Assembly (NCBI GenBank): GCA_052386675.1
Contig: JBQTJX010000014.1
Coordinates: 62,001-126,000, forward strand
Reading direction: 5' to 3'
DNA from: RBG-16-66-20 sp052386675
GTDB taxonomy: Bacteria; Pseudomonadota; Gammaproteobacteria; Burkholderiales; SG8-39
DNA: 64,000 bases
Below are positions 38,530 through 46,242 of this stretch, piece by piece. Position numbers and translations under genes: made by a program. Position 1 is the first letter of the stretch, and each line of letters begins with the position of its first letter. The notes below the pieces were generated by a model. The model saw nothing but the letters and a program-made list of their open reading frames with translations, was not told the origin of the DNA and did not search any database.

Positions 38530-40071
38530 ATGAACGGAGCCGAAAGCCTTGCGCGCACGCTGGTTGCCGGCGGCGTGGACACCGTGTTCGCCAATCCCGG
38601 CACTTCCGAGATGCACTTCGTCTCGGCGCTCGATCGCGTGCCCGGCCTGCGCTGCGTGCTGGGCCTTGCGGAGACTGCGGTGGCGGGATTCGCCGATGGC
38701 TATGGCCGCATGGCGGGCAAGCCCGCGGCGACGCTGTTCCATTGCGGGCCGGGCCTCGCCAACGCGGTGGCGAATCTGCACAACGCGAAGCGCGGCTTCT
38801 CGCCGATCGTCAATATCGTCGGCGACCAGGCCACCTACCACCAGGAACACGACGCGCCGCTCACCTTCCAGACCGAAGTGCTGGCGAAGACGATGTCCAA
38901 GTGGGTCAAGTCGGCGCGCAGCGTGAAGGACGTCGGTCCCTATGCCGCCGAGGCGATCCAGGCCGCAAGCACGCACCCCTGGGGCAACGCCACGCTGATC
39001 CTGCCGGCCGATTGCGCCTGGGACGAGGGCGGCGAGCCGGGCAAGGCGCTCGCGCCGGTCGCCGGCGCCCGGGTTCCCGGGGAAACCGTTCGCGAGATCG
39101 CCAAGGTCCTGCGATCCGGCGGGCGCGCCGTGCTGGTCCTGTCCAATGAGGCGTTGACCGAGGCGGGCCTCAAGGCCGCGAACCGGATTGCCCACGCCAC
39201 CGGCGCCGAACTGCGCACGCCCACGCAGGTGCCGCGCATGCAGCGCGGGCGCGGGCGCGTACCCGTGAACCGCATCCCCTACGTGGTCGACCTGGCGGTG
39301 AAGGACCTCGAGGGCACGCGCAACCTGGTACTGGCAAGCGCCAAGGCACCGGTGGGATTCTTCGCTTACCCAGGCAAGCCAAGCACCATGTGGCCCAAGG
39401 ACTGTGCGGTGCATGCGCTGGCGGGCATGGAACAGGACGCGGTCGCGGCGCTGGAAGCGCTGGCCGACGAGCTGGGTGCGCCGCGCCAGGTCCCGATCCG
39501 CGACGACGTCGCGAAGCCCGAGCTGCACGGCGGCCCGTTCAAGCCCGAGCCCTTCGGCCTCACGCTCGCCGCGCTGCTGCCGGAGAATGCCGTGATCGTC
39601 GAGGATGCCGTGACGTCCGGCCGCGCGCTGTTCCCGCTCACCTGGGGCGCGCCGCCGCACGACTGGATCCAGGTCACCGGCGGCGCCATCGGCTACGCCT
39701 TCCCCTCCGCCACCGGCGCCGCAGTAGCCTGCCCGGAGCGCAAGATCGTCTGCCTGCAGGCCGATGGCGGCGGCATGTACTCGCTGCAGGCGTTGTGGAC
39801 GCAGGCGCGCGAAAAACTGGATGTCATCAATGTCGTGTTTGCCAACCGGCGCTACGCCATCCTGCAGAGCGAGCTTGCCGCGGTCGGTGCGCAACCCGGG
39901 CCGGCATCAAAGGACCTGCTGGACCTGTCGCGCCCCGAGCTGCGCTGGACCAAGCTTGCGGAGGGCATGGGCGTCGAGGCGGTGCGCGTGGAGACGCTGG
40001 AGGCCTTTACTGATGCGTTCACTGCCGCGCGCGGCCGGCGCGGGCCGTTCCTGATCGAGTTCTCGATCTAG
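38530..40071 (+). CDS. ThDP-dependent enzyme, acetolactate synthase / benzoylformate decarboxylase-like
   Basis: A 513-aa thiamine-diphosphate enzyme. The cofactor-activating Glu is in LGLAETAVAGFADGYGRM near residue 47, with HCGPGLANAVANLHNAKR after it. The ThDP-Mg motif reads LQADGGGMYSLQALWTQARE near 415, ending in VFANRRYAIL. Residues resemble the large-subunit-like proteins annotated as acetolactate synthase in betaproteobacteria. No small regulatory subunit gene is adjacent and the length is short for IlvB (about 560-590). A role as decarboxylase of 2-oxo acids is equally likely. It ends 1 bp before the convergent RND gene. Confidence 0.88.
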   Translation: MNGAESLARTLVAGGVDTVFANPGTSEMHFVSALDRVPGLRCVLGLAETAVAGFADGYGRMAGKPAATLFHCGPGLANAVANLHNAKRGFSPIVNIVGDQATYHQEHDAPLTFQTEVLAKTMSKWVKSARSVKDVGPYAAEAIQAASTHPWGNATLILPADCAWDEGGEPGKALAPVAGARVPGETVREIAKVLRSGGRAVLVLSNEALTEAGLKAANRIAHATGAELRTPTQVPRMQRGRGRVPVNRIPYVVDLAVKDLEGTRNLVLASAKAPVGFFAYPGKPSTMWPKDCAVHALAGMEQDAVAALEALADELGAPRQVPIRDDVAKPELHGGPFKPEPFGLTLAALLPENAVIVEDAVTSGRALFPLTWGAPPHDWIQVTGGAIGYAFPSATGAAVACPERKIVCLQADGGGMYSLQALWTQAREKLDVINVVFANRRYAILQSELAAVGAQPGPASKDLLDLSRPELRWTKLAEGMGVEAVRVETLEAFTDAFTAARGRRGPFLIEFSI

Positions 40072-43000
40072 TCAGTCGCCGTCGCGTCGCGGCGCGCTTG
40101 GCGCGTCGCTCACCACGCCGCCGCCCGTGGCCGCGACCAGGCCGCGGCGTACGCGCCAGTTCTCCACCAGCGAATAGCCCGCCGGCACCACCACCAGCGT
40201 GAGCAGGGTAGAGGTGATCATGCCGCCGATGACGGCTACGGCAAGCGGGGCGTTGGTTTCGGCGCCGGCGCCCAGTCCGAGCGCCGCGGGCGCGAGCGCG
40301 AGCACGATGGTGAGGGAAGTCATCAGCACCGGGCGCATGCGGATCGGGCAGGCGTCCAGCAACGCGCCATCCACGTCCATGCCCTGCGCGCGGCGCTGAT
40401 TGGTGAGATCCACCAGCAGGATGGAGTTCTTCGCCACCAGGCCAATCAGCAGGATCAGCCCGATCATGGAATAGATGTTGAGCGTATGCAGCGGGATCCT
40501 GAAGCCGAGCGACTGCCCCAGTTGAGACAGCGGCACGAACAGCCACAGCGCGAAGACTCCGCCGATGATCGCCAGCGGCACCGCCAGCATGATGAACAGC
40601 GGCTGCAGGAAGGAATTGAACTGGCTTGCCAGCACCATGAAGAGGAGCACCAGCGCGAGACCGAAGGTGAAGGCGATGGAATCGCGCGTCTTCTCCAGCT
40701 GCTCGGCCTCGCCGACGAACACCACCTGGTAGCCGAGCGGGAGCTGGCGCGCCGCTTCCTTCACTTTCTCGATCGCGTCGGCTAGCGGGATGGAAGGCGA
40801 GGAATAGAAGGACGCGGAGTACTGCAGGTCGAAGCGCGCCACCACCGCGGGCCCGACGCGCTCCTTGAACGCCGCCACGGTGTCCAGCCGCACCAGCTGG
40901 CCCTGGCGATTGCGCAGGTAGATCTTGGACAGGTCAGCCTCCCCATTGAACTCGCCGTCCTTGGCCTTGACCCGGATGTCGTAGCGCTCGCCGTCGCCAG
41001 GCTGGTCGTTGTACTTCGCGATGTCGACCCCGCCGGTGAGCATGCCGATGGCGAGCGCGAGGTCCTGCGAGCTGAGGCCGACCGAGGAGGCGCGCGTGCG
41101 GTCAGGCTCGAGGATCAACTGCGGCAGTTCCAGCTGAAGGTCGGTGTCCATGCGGCCGATCTGCGGATCGGCCTGCAATGTTCGTTGCAGCTCGCCTGCG
41201 AGACGGCCCATCTCCTGCAGATTGGGACCCTTGACGACGAACTGCAGGGGTTCGGAGCGCTGTCCCTGGACGATGCCAAAAGCGCGCGGAAAGGCGCGCG
41301 CCCCGGTGATCTGAGACAGGTCGCGGCGCAGGAACCGCAGCACTTCCGCCTGCGACAGGCCGCCGTCCTTGCGGCGCTCCGATTTCGGGCGCATCCGGCC
41401 CACCAGCGTGGCCTGGTTGACCTGACCGGCCGAGCCCAGGCCGATGACGCCGAACTCGGTGACCACGTCCGGGTAGCGGTCCACAATCGCTTCGACCTCG
41501 CGCAGCTTGCCCTCGGTGTAGTTGATAGAGGAACCCAATGGAGCGCGGATCGCCACCAGGAAGCGTCCCTCGTCGGCCTGCGGCGCGAGCTCCGTCGGCA
41601 GCGCCCGGAACAGCGGCACCGCGGCGGCGCTGATCAGCGCGGCGCCGACCAGCACCGCGCCGCGGTGCGCAAGCGCCCAGCCCAGCGTGCGCCTGTAGAA
41701 CGACTCCAGTCGCTCGAAGGCGTGCTCCAGCGCCCAGTAGACGCGGCCGTGCTGCTTCTCGACGTGCATGTAGCGCGAGCACAGCATCGGCGTCAGCGAC
41801 AGCGAGACGAACAGCGACACCATGACGCCGAAGGTGACGACCACGGCGAAAGAACGCAGGAACTGCCCGGTGATGCCGGAGAGGAAGATCACCGGCGCGA
41901 AGATGGCCACCAGCGAGAACGAGGCGGCGATCACCGCAAAGGTCACCTCGCGGCTGCCTTCCACCGCCGCGCGCGCGGTGTCCTGCACCAGGTGCTCGCG
42001 GTGGCGGTAGATGTTCTCCAGCACCACGATGGCGTCGTCCACCACGACGCCCACCAGCAGCAGCAGCGCCAGCAGCGTCACCGAATTGAAGGTGTAGCCG
42101 AAGAAATACATCACCGCGATGGCGCCGAACAGCGACACCGGGATCGCGGTGGCGACGATGATGGTGGCGCGGAAGCTCTTCAGGAACAGCCAGACGATGA
42201 GCGCCGCGAGCAGCGTGCCCTCGACCAGGTGGCCCTTGAGGGAATCGACCATCTCGCCGATGAAAATGGCGTCGTTCTGGACGTAGTGCAGCTCCAGCCC
42301 CGGCGGCAGCTGGGGGCGGATCTCGGTTTCGATGCGCTCGCGCACCTTGCGGATGATCTCCACCGTGTTGGTGTTCGGGACCTTGACCACGCCCACGCCG
42401 ACGGTCGGCTTGCCGTTGAAGCGCGCCAGCTGGCGGAAGTCCGACAGGCCGTCCTCGATCTCGGCGATGTCGCGCAGCCTGACCGGAGAACCGTCGCGGT
42501 AGGCGAGCACCATCTTCTCCAGGTCGTCCAGGCGGTGGAATTCAAGGTCCAGCTTGAGCAGGTGCTCGGTCGCTTTGCCGGTCAGGAAGCCGCCGGCGAC
42601 CTGCAGGTGCTCGTTGGCAAAGGCCGCGCTGACGTCCTGCGCGGCGATGCCGTAGGCTGCCATACGCGCCGGCAGCAGGTTGACGCGGATAGTGCGGTCG
42701 CGTCGGCCGCCGATGCGGATCTCGCCGACGCCGTCGATGGTCTCCAGCCGCTTCTTGATGATGTTGATGGCGTACTGGTTGAGCTGCTGCTGGGTGCGGT
42801 CGCCCTGCAGCGCGGTCCAGAAGATGGGCTGTGTGTTGGTCTCGACCTTGGCGACCACCGGCGGGTCGGCGTCCTTGGGCATGCGCCGCAGCACCTGATT
42901 CACCTTGGCCTGGACCTCGTTGAAGGCGACGTCGATCCGCTTGTCGAGGTTGAAGGTGATGGTGACGATGGAGACCCCGGGCGAGGAGGTTGACTGGATG

Positions 43001-43236
43001 TGCTCTATGCCCGGCACGCTGTTGACCGCGGTCTCGACCAGGTTCGTGATGGATGCGTCGATCACGTCAGGGTTGGCGCCGCGCTGGTTGGTGGTCACCG
43101 AGACCACGGGGAACTCGATGTAGGGGAGCTTGTCGACGCCGATGCGCGTGTACGCGATCAGCCCGAACAGGATCAGCACCGCGTTCACCATGAACGCGAA
43201 TACGTGGCGCTTGATCGACAGTTCGGGCAGCGTCAT
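40072..43236 (-). CDS. RND multidrug efflux permease (AcrB/MexB family)
   Basis: A 1054-aa inner-membrane pump. The N-terminus (LPELSIKRHVFAFMVNAVL) starts TM1. Proton-relay Asp pair is in VGVVVDDAIVVLENIYRH (TM4). Two similar halves, each with a large periplasmic loop and six helices, are visible. The ATG at 43236 leaves 1 bp after the adaptor stop. It forms a tripartite pump with the adaptor and some outer-membrane channel that is not in the window. The sequence is of the hydrophobe/amphiphile (HAE1) type rather than heavy-metal type. The substrate is unknown. Confidence 0.95.
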   Translation of the reverse strand: MTLPELSIKRHVFAFMVNAVLILFGLIAYTRIGVDKLPYIEFPVVSVTTNQRGANPDVIDASITNLVETAVNSVPGIEHIQSTSSPGVSIVTITFNLDKRIDVAFNEVQAKVNQVLRRMPKDADPPVVAKVETNTQPIFWTALQGDRTQQQLNQYAINIIKKRLETIDGVGEIRIGGRRDRTIRVNLLPARMAAYGIAAQDVSAAFANEHLQVAGGFLTGKATEHLLKLDLEFHRLDDLEKMVLAYRDGSPVRLRDIAEIEDGLSDFRQLARFNGKPTVGVGVVKVPNTNTVEIIRKVRERIETEIRPQLPPGLELHYVQNDAIFIGEMVDSLKGHLVEGTLLAALIVWLFLKSFRATIIVATAIPVSLFGAIAVMYFFGYTFNSVTLLALLLLVGVVVDDAIVVLENIYRHREHLVQDTARAAVEGSREVTFAVIAASFSLVAIFAPVIFLSGITGQFLRSFAVVVTFGVMVSLFVSLSLTPMLCSRYMHVEKQHGRVYWALEHAFERLESFYRRTLGWALAHRGAVLVGAALISAAAVPLFRALPTELAPQADEGRFLVAIRAPLGSSINYTEGKLREVEAIVDRYPDVVTEFGVIGLGSAGQVNQATLVGRMRPKSERRKDGGLSQAEVLRFLRRDLSQITGARAFPRAFGIVQGQRSEPLQFVVKGPNLQEMGRLAGELQRTLQADPQIGRMDTDLQLELPQLILEPDRTRASSVGLSSQDLALAIGMLTGGVDIAKYNDQPGDGERYDIRVKAKDGEFNGEADLSKIYLRNRQGQLVRLDTVAAFKERVGPAVVARFDLQYSASFYSSPSIPLADAIEKVKEAARQLPLGYQVVFVGEAEQLEKTRDSIAFTFGLALVLLFMVLASQFNSFLQPLFIMLAVPLAIIGGVFALWLFVPLSQLGQSLGFRIPLHTLNIYSMIGLILLIGLVAKNSILLVDLTNQRRAQGMDVDGALLDACPIRMRPVLMTSLTIVLALAPAALGLGAGAETNAPLAVAVIGGMITSTLLTLVVVPAGYSLVENWRVRRGLVAATGGGVVSDAPSAPRRDGD

Positions 43237-43237
43237 C

Positions 43238-44401
43238 TCAGGCCTTCTTGCCGGCGTCCTTCGCGCCGTCCTTGCCTTCGCCCTTTTTTCCCTCGGGCCG
43301 CGGCTTGGGCAGCGCCACCACCGCATTGTTGGTGAGGAAGCCGGCGCCGTCCACGGCGATGCGGTCGCCGGGGGCGAGGCCCTTCACGATCTCGTAGTAC
43401 CCGTCCTGGCGCACGCCGGTCTCCACCGCGCGCTGCTGCGCGACGAGCTTGCCCCCCTGCTCGGCGAGTACGTACACCACCTTGCCGGCCGGGCGCAGCA
43501 CCACGCTCTGCTCGGGCACCGTGAGCGCCTTCTCGCGCACCGCCAGCACGATGCAGGCGTTGACGCTGCCGCCGCCTCGGAACGAGCCGTCGTTGTCGAA
43601 TTTCACGATCGCGTCCAGGGCGCGGTTCTGCGCGCCGACGGTGGGACGGATTTCGTCGATCTTCGCCTCGATGGACTTCTCCGGCGCCGAGGGCGCCGAC
43701 AGTCGCACCTTCAGTCCGGCGCGGATCTTCGGGCCGGATGCCTCGGGCACGGGCAGGTGCGCGTTCAGGCGGCCGGTGCCGACCAGCTTGAACAGCGGAT
43801 CGCCCACCTTTACGTAGTCGCCCGCGGCCACGATCTGCACCTCGACCTCGCCATCGATTGGCGCCACAACGCGGGTCTTGCCCAGGCTGCGGCGCGTCTG
43901 CTCGGCGCGCGCGCCTGCTGCGGCGATGCTCTCGCGCAGCGCGTTCCGTTGCGCCATTGCGTCGTCCACCGCGTTCTGCGAGATGAAGCCCTGCGACACC
44001 AGCTTTTGCTGGCGCTCGACCAGGCGCTCGGCCTGCGCCAGCAACGACTGCAGGCGGGCGATCTCGGCGGCGTCGCCGCGCGACTGGATCTCGAAGTCCT
44101 GCGGGTCGATCTCGGCCAGCAGCTCGCCACGCGCCACCTTCTTGCCGGTGAATGCGAGCACGCGCACCACGCGGCCGGCGACCTCGGCGCCCAGGCTGGG
44201 GTCGACCACGTTCTCCAGCGCGCCAACGACGTTCTCGACCACCTCGAGGTCGCGCGCCTGGACCACGACCGCGCTCACCAGCGCCGCCGGCGGTCCGGAC
44301 GGGCGCTTTGCCGACTCGGCGTCGCCGCCGCAGCCCGCGGCAAGCACCGCCGCTGCGAGCGCGACCAGCGCCGTCGGGCAGCCCGCACGCTTCAGTTCCA
44401 T
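43238..44401 (-). CDS. RND efflux periplasmic adaptor lipoprotein (HlyD/AcrA family)
   Basis: A 387-aa membrane-fusion protein. The N-terminal lipobox LAAGC near residue 24 predicts lipid anchoring. The barrel-sandwich half-motif GRVVRVLAFTGKKVARGELL and coiled-coil hairpin (about 105-165) are followed by VVAPIDGEVEVQIVAAGDYV and the beta-barrel. The C-terminus is Lys/Gly/Asp-rich. It overlaps lysA by 10 bp and abuts the pump gene, so lptM, lysA, adaptor and pump appear to be one transcript. Confidence 0.94.
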   Translation of the reverse strand: MELKRAGCPTALVALAAAVLAAGCGGDAESAKRPSGPPAALVSAVVVQARDLEVVENVVGALENVVDPSLGAEVAGRVVRVLAFTGKKVARGELLAEIDPQDFEIQSRGDAAEIARLQSLLAQAERLVERQQKLVSQGFISQNAVDDAMAQRNALRESIAAAGARAEQTRRSLGKTRVVAPIDGEVEVQIVAAGDYVKVGDPLFKLVGTGRLNAHLPVPEASGPKIRAGLKVRLSAPSAPEKSIEAKIDEIRPTVGAQNRALDAIVKFDNDGSFRGGGSVNACIVLAVREKALTVPEQSVVLRPAGKVVYVLAEQGGKLVAQQRAVETGVRQDGYYEIVKGLAPGDRIAVDGAGFLTNNAVVALPKPRPEGKKGEGKDGAKDAGKKA

Positions 44402-45645
44402 TCCGGCACCTGTTCCCCTCCGAAAAGATCCGCCATGGTCTCGCGCCGGCGCACCAGCTGCGCTTCAGCGCCCGAGACCATCACCTCGGCCGCGCGCGGC
44501 CGCGAGTTGTAGTTCGAGCTCATCGCCATGGCGTAGGCCCCGGCAGACATGATCGCAAGAAAATCTCCCTGCTGAACGGCTAGGGAGCGGTCTTTTGCGA
44601 GCCAGTCCGCGCTTTCGCACACCGGACCGACAATGTCGTAAACACCATCGGCGGCTCCGGATTCCGCCTGGCGGAGTGGTTTCACCTCGTGCCAGGCGTC
44701 GTACAGGGCCGGCCGGATGAGGTCATTCATCCCCGCATCCACCACCAGGAAATTCTTCGCTTCGCCCGGCTTGACGTACTCCACCCTGGTCAGCAGCACC
44801 CCGGCGTTGCCGACGATGGCGCGGCCCGGGTCGAGCAGGATGGTCTCCTTGCGCCGGCCCAGCGCGTCGAGCGCGCCGTGGACGAAGGCGGCGACGGGCG
44901 CCGGGATTTCGTCGCGGTAGCGAATACCCATCCCGCCGCCGAGGTCGATGTGGCGCAGCGCGATGCCGGCGCGATCGAGCCGCTCGACCAGATCGAGAAT
45001 GCGCTGCGTGGCGGCAACGAAGGGCGCGCTGTCGAGCATGAGCGAGCCGATGTGGAACCCGACCCCGGTGATGTGGATGTTGGGCAGCGCCGCCGCCTTG
45101 CGGAACAGTCCTTCCGCGTTCGGCCACGCGATGCCGAACTTGTTCTGTTTCAGGCCGGTGGAGATGTAACGATGGGTCCTGGCGTCGACATCCGGGTTGA
45201 CCCGGAAGGCCACCGGCGCGCGCATGCCCAGAGAACCGGCCAAGGCGTTGACCCGGTCCAGTTCCGCCTCGGATTCCACGTTGAGCGAAAGTACGCCCGC
45301 CCGTAGCGCAGCCCGGATTTCATCCTCGGACTTTCCGACGCCGGAGAACACCACTTTCGCCGGATCGCCGCCGGCCGCGATCACACGGGCCAGCTCGCCG
45401 CCGGAGACGATGTCGAAGCCGGCGCCGAGTTTCGCCATTGCCGACAGCACCGCGAGATTGGAGTTGGCCTTGACCGAGTAGCAGACGAGCGACGGTCTGC
45501 CGGAGAGCTCGTTGGCAAACTCGCGGTACGCTCCCTCGATCGCGGCGCGCGAATAGACGTAGCAGGGCGTGCCGAAACGGCGCGCGATGTCCTCGAGCGG
45601 GACCTGCTCGGCGCAGAGCGCGCCGTCGCGGTAGAGGAAGGCCAT
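44392..45645 (-). CDS. lysA: Diaminopimelate decarboxylase
   Basis: A 417-aa PLP enzyme making L-lysine from meso-diaminopimelate. PLP Lys is in VCYSVKANSNLAVL near residue 58. GVGFHIGSLM near 190 and DLGGGMGIRY near 230 bind phosphate. VGPVCESADWLAKDR near 340 carries the active-site Cys. It follows lptM by 10 bp, the usual context in proteobacteria. In many genomes dapF lies just downstream, whereas here the next genes are an RND efflux adaptor and pump. Confidence 0.97.
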   Translation of the reverse strand: MAFLYRDGALCAEQVPLEDIARRFGTPCYVYSRAAIEGAYREFANELSGRPSLVCYSVKANSNLAVLSAMAKLGAGFDIVSGGELARVIAAGGDPAKVVFSGVGKSEDEIRAALRAGVLSLNVESEAELDRVNALAGSLGMRAPVAFRVNPDVDARTHRYISTGLKQNKFGIAWPNAEGLFRKAAALPNIHITGVGFHIGSLMLDSAPFVAATQRILDLVERLDRAGIALRHIDLGGGMGIRYRDEIPAPVAAFVHGALDALGRRKETILLDPGRAIVGNAGVLLTRVEYVKPGEAKNFLVVDAGMNDLIRPALYDAWHEVKPLRQAESGAADGVYDIVGPVCESADWLAKDRSLAVQQGDFLAIMSAGAYAMAMSSNYNSRPRAAEVMVSGAEAQLVRRRETMADLFGGEQVPEWN

Positions 45646-45655
45646 GGTGGGCGCG

Positions 45656-45859
45656 CTACTTCCTGGACTCGCCGGCGCCTTTTTCCTCGACGGATTCCTT
45701 GGAATAGGGCGTTGGCTTGTAGGCCGCGGGCTTCTCCGGTTTCAGTCCAGGCGGAGGTTTCTCGCGCAGGTAGAGGTCGCCACGTTGGCCGCAGCCGGCC
45801 AGGAGGGCAAGGGCCAGAAACACGGTGACGCGGGTTGCGGAACGCGGACGGCGGATCAC
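45656..45859 (-). CDS. lptM: LptM-type (YifL) small lipoprotein
   Basis: A 67-aa lipoprotein. The signal ends in the lipobox LLAGC near residue 22, followed by GQRGDLYL, the conserved motif of LptM/YifL. The rest is a disordered Pro/Lys-rich tail. In E. coli this protein assists oxidative maturation of the LptD-LptE LPS translocon. It lies just upstream of lysA and is divergent from cyaY, the usual neighbourhood. Confidence 0.9.
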   Translation of the reverse strand: MIRRPRSATRVTVFLALALLAGCGQRGDLYLREKPPPGLKPEKPAAYKPTPYSKESVEEKGAGESRK

Positions 45860-45891
45860 AGGCGGGTTACCGGGCGACGGCTAGAATGGGC

Positions 45892-46242
45892 ATGTTATCA
45901 GCCTATCCCCGGGCGCAAGTGACCGATAGCGAATTCGAAACTCTGGCCGACGCTGCTCTCCAGGCGTTGGAGCGGGCCTTCGAGGCCAGCCTTCCGGACG
46001 CCGACGTGCAGGCGAAAGGCACCGGTCTGCTCGAGGTGGAGTTCGACGACGGCTCGAAGATGGTGATCAACCGGCACGGCCCGGCGCGCGAGATCTGGGT
46101 CGCCGCCCGTTCCGGTGGATTCCACTTCCGTCACGACGGCCGGCAGTGGCGCGACACGCGGGACGGCGGCGAGCTGTTCGCGGTCGTGTCCAGGCTTGCT
46201 TCCGCCCAGGGCGGCGAGGCAGTCGTGCTCGCGTCGCGCTAG
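45892..46242 (+). CDS. cyaY: Iron donor protein CyaY (bacterial frataxin)
   Basis: A protein of about 116 aa (107 from the GTG at 45919) with the frataxin fold. TDSEFETLADAALQALE matches the start of E. coli CyaY, so the GTG at 45919 is the start best supported by homology. ATG codons at 45886 and 45892 are alternatives, giving the coordinates used here. VEFDDGSKMVINRHGPAREI and the acidic first helix bind iron and IscS. It modulates Fe-S cluster assembly. Its end overlaps the convergent ponA gene by 4 bp. Confidence 0.92.
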   Translation: MLSAYPRAQVTDSEFETLADAALQALERAFEASLPDADVQAKGTGLLEVEFDDGSKMVINRHGPAREIWVAARSGGFHFRHDGRQWRDTRDGGELFAVVSRLASAQGGEAVVLASR

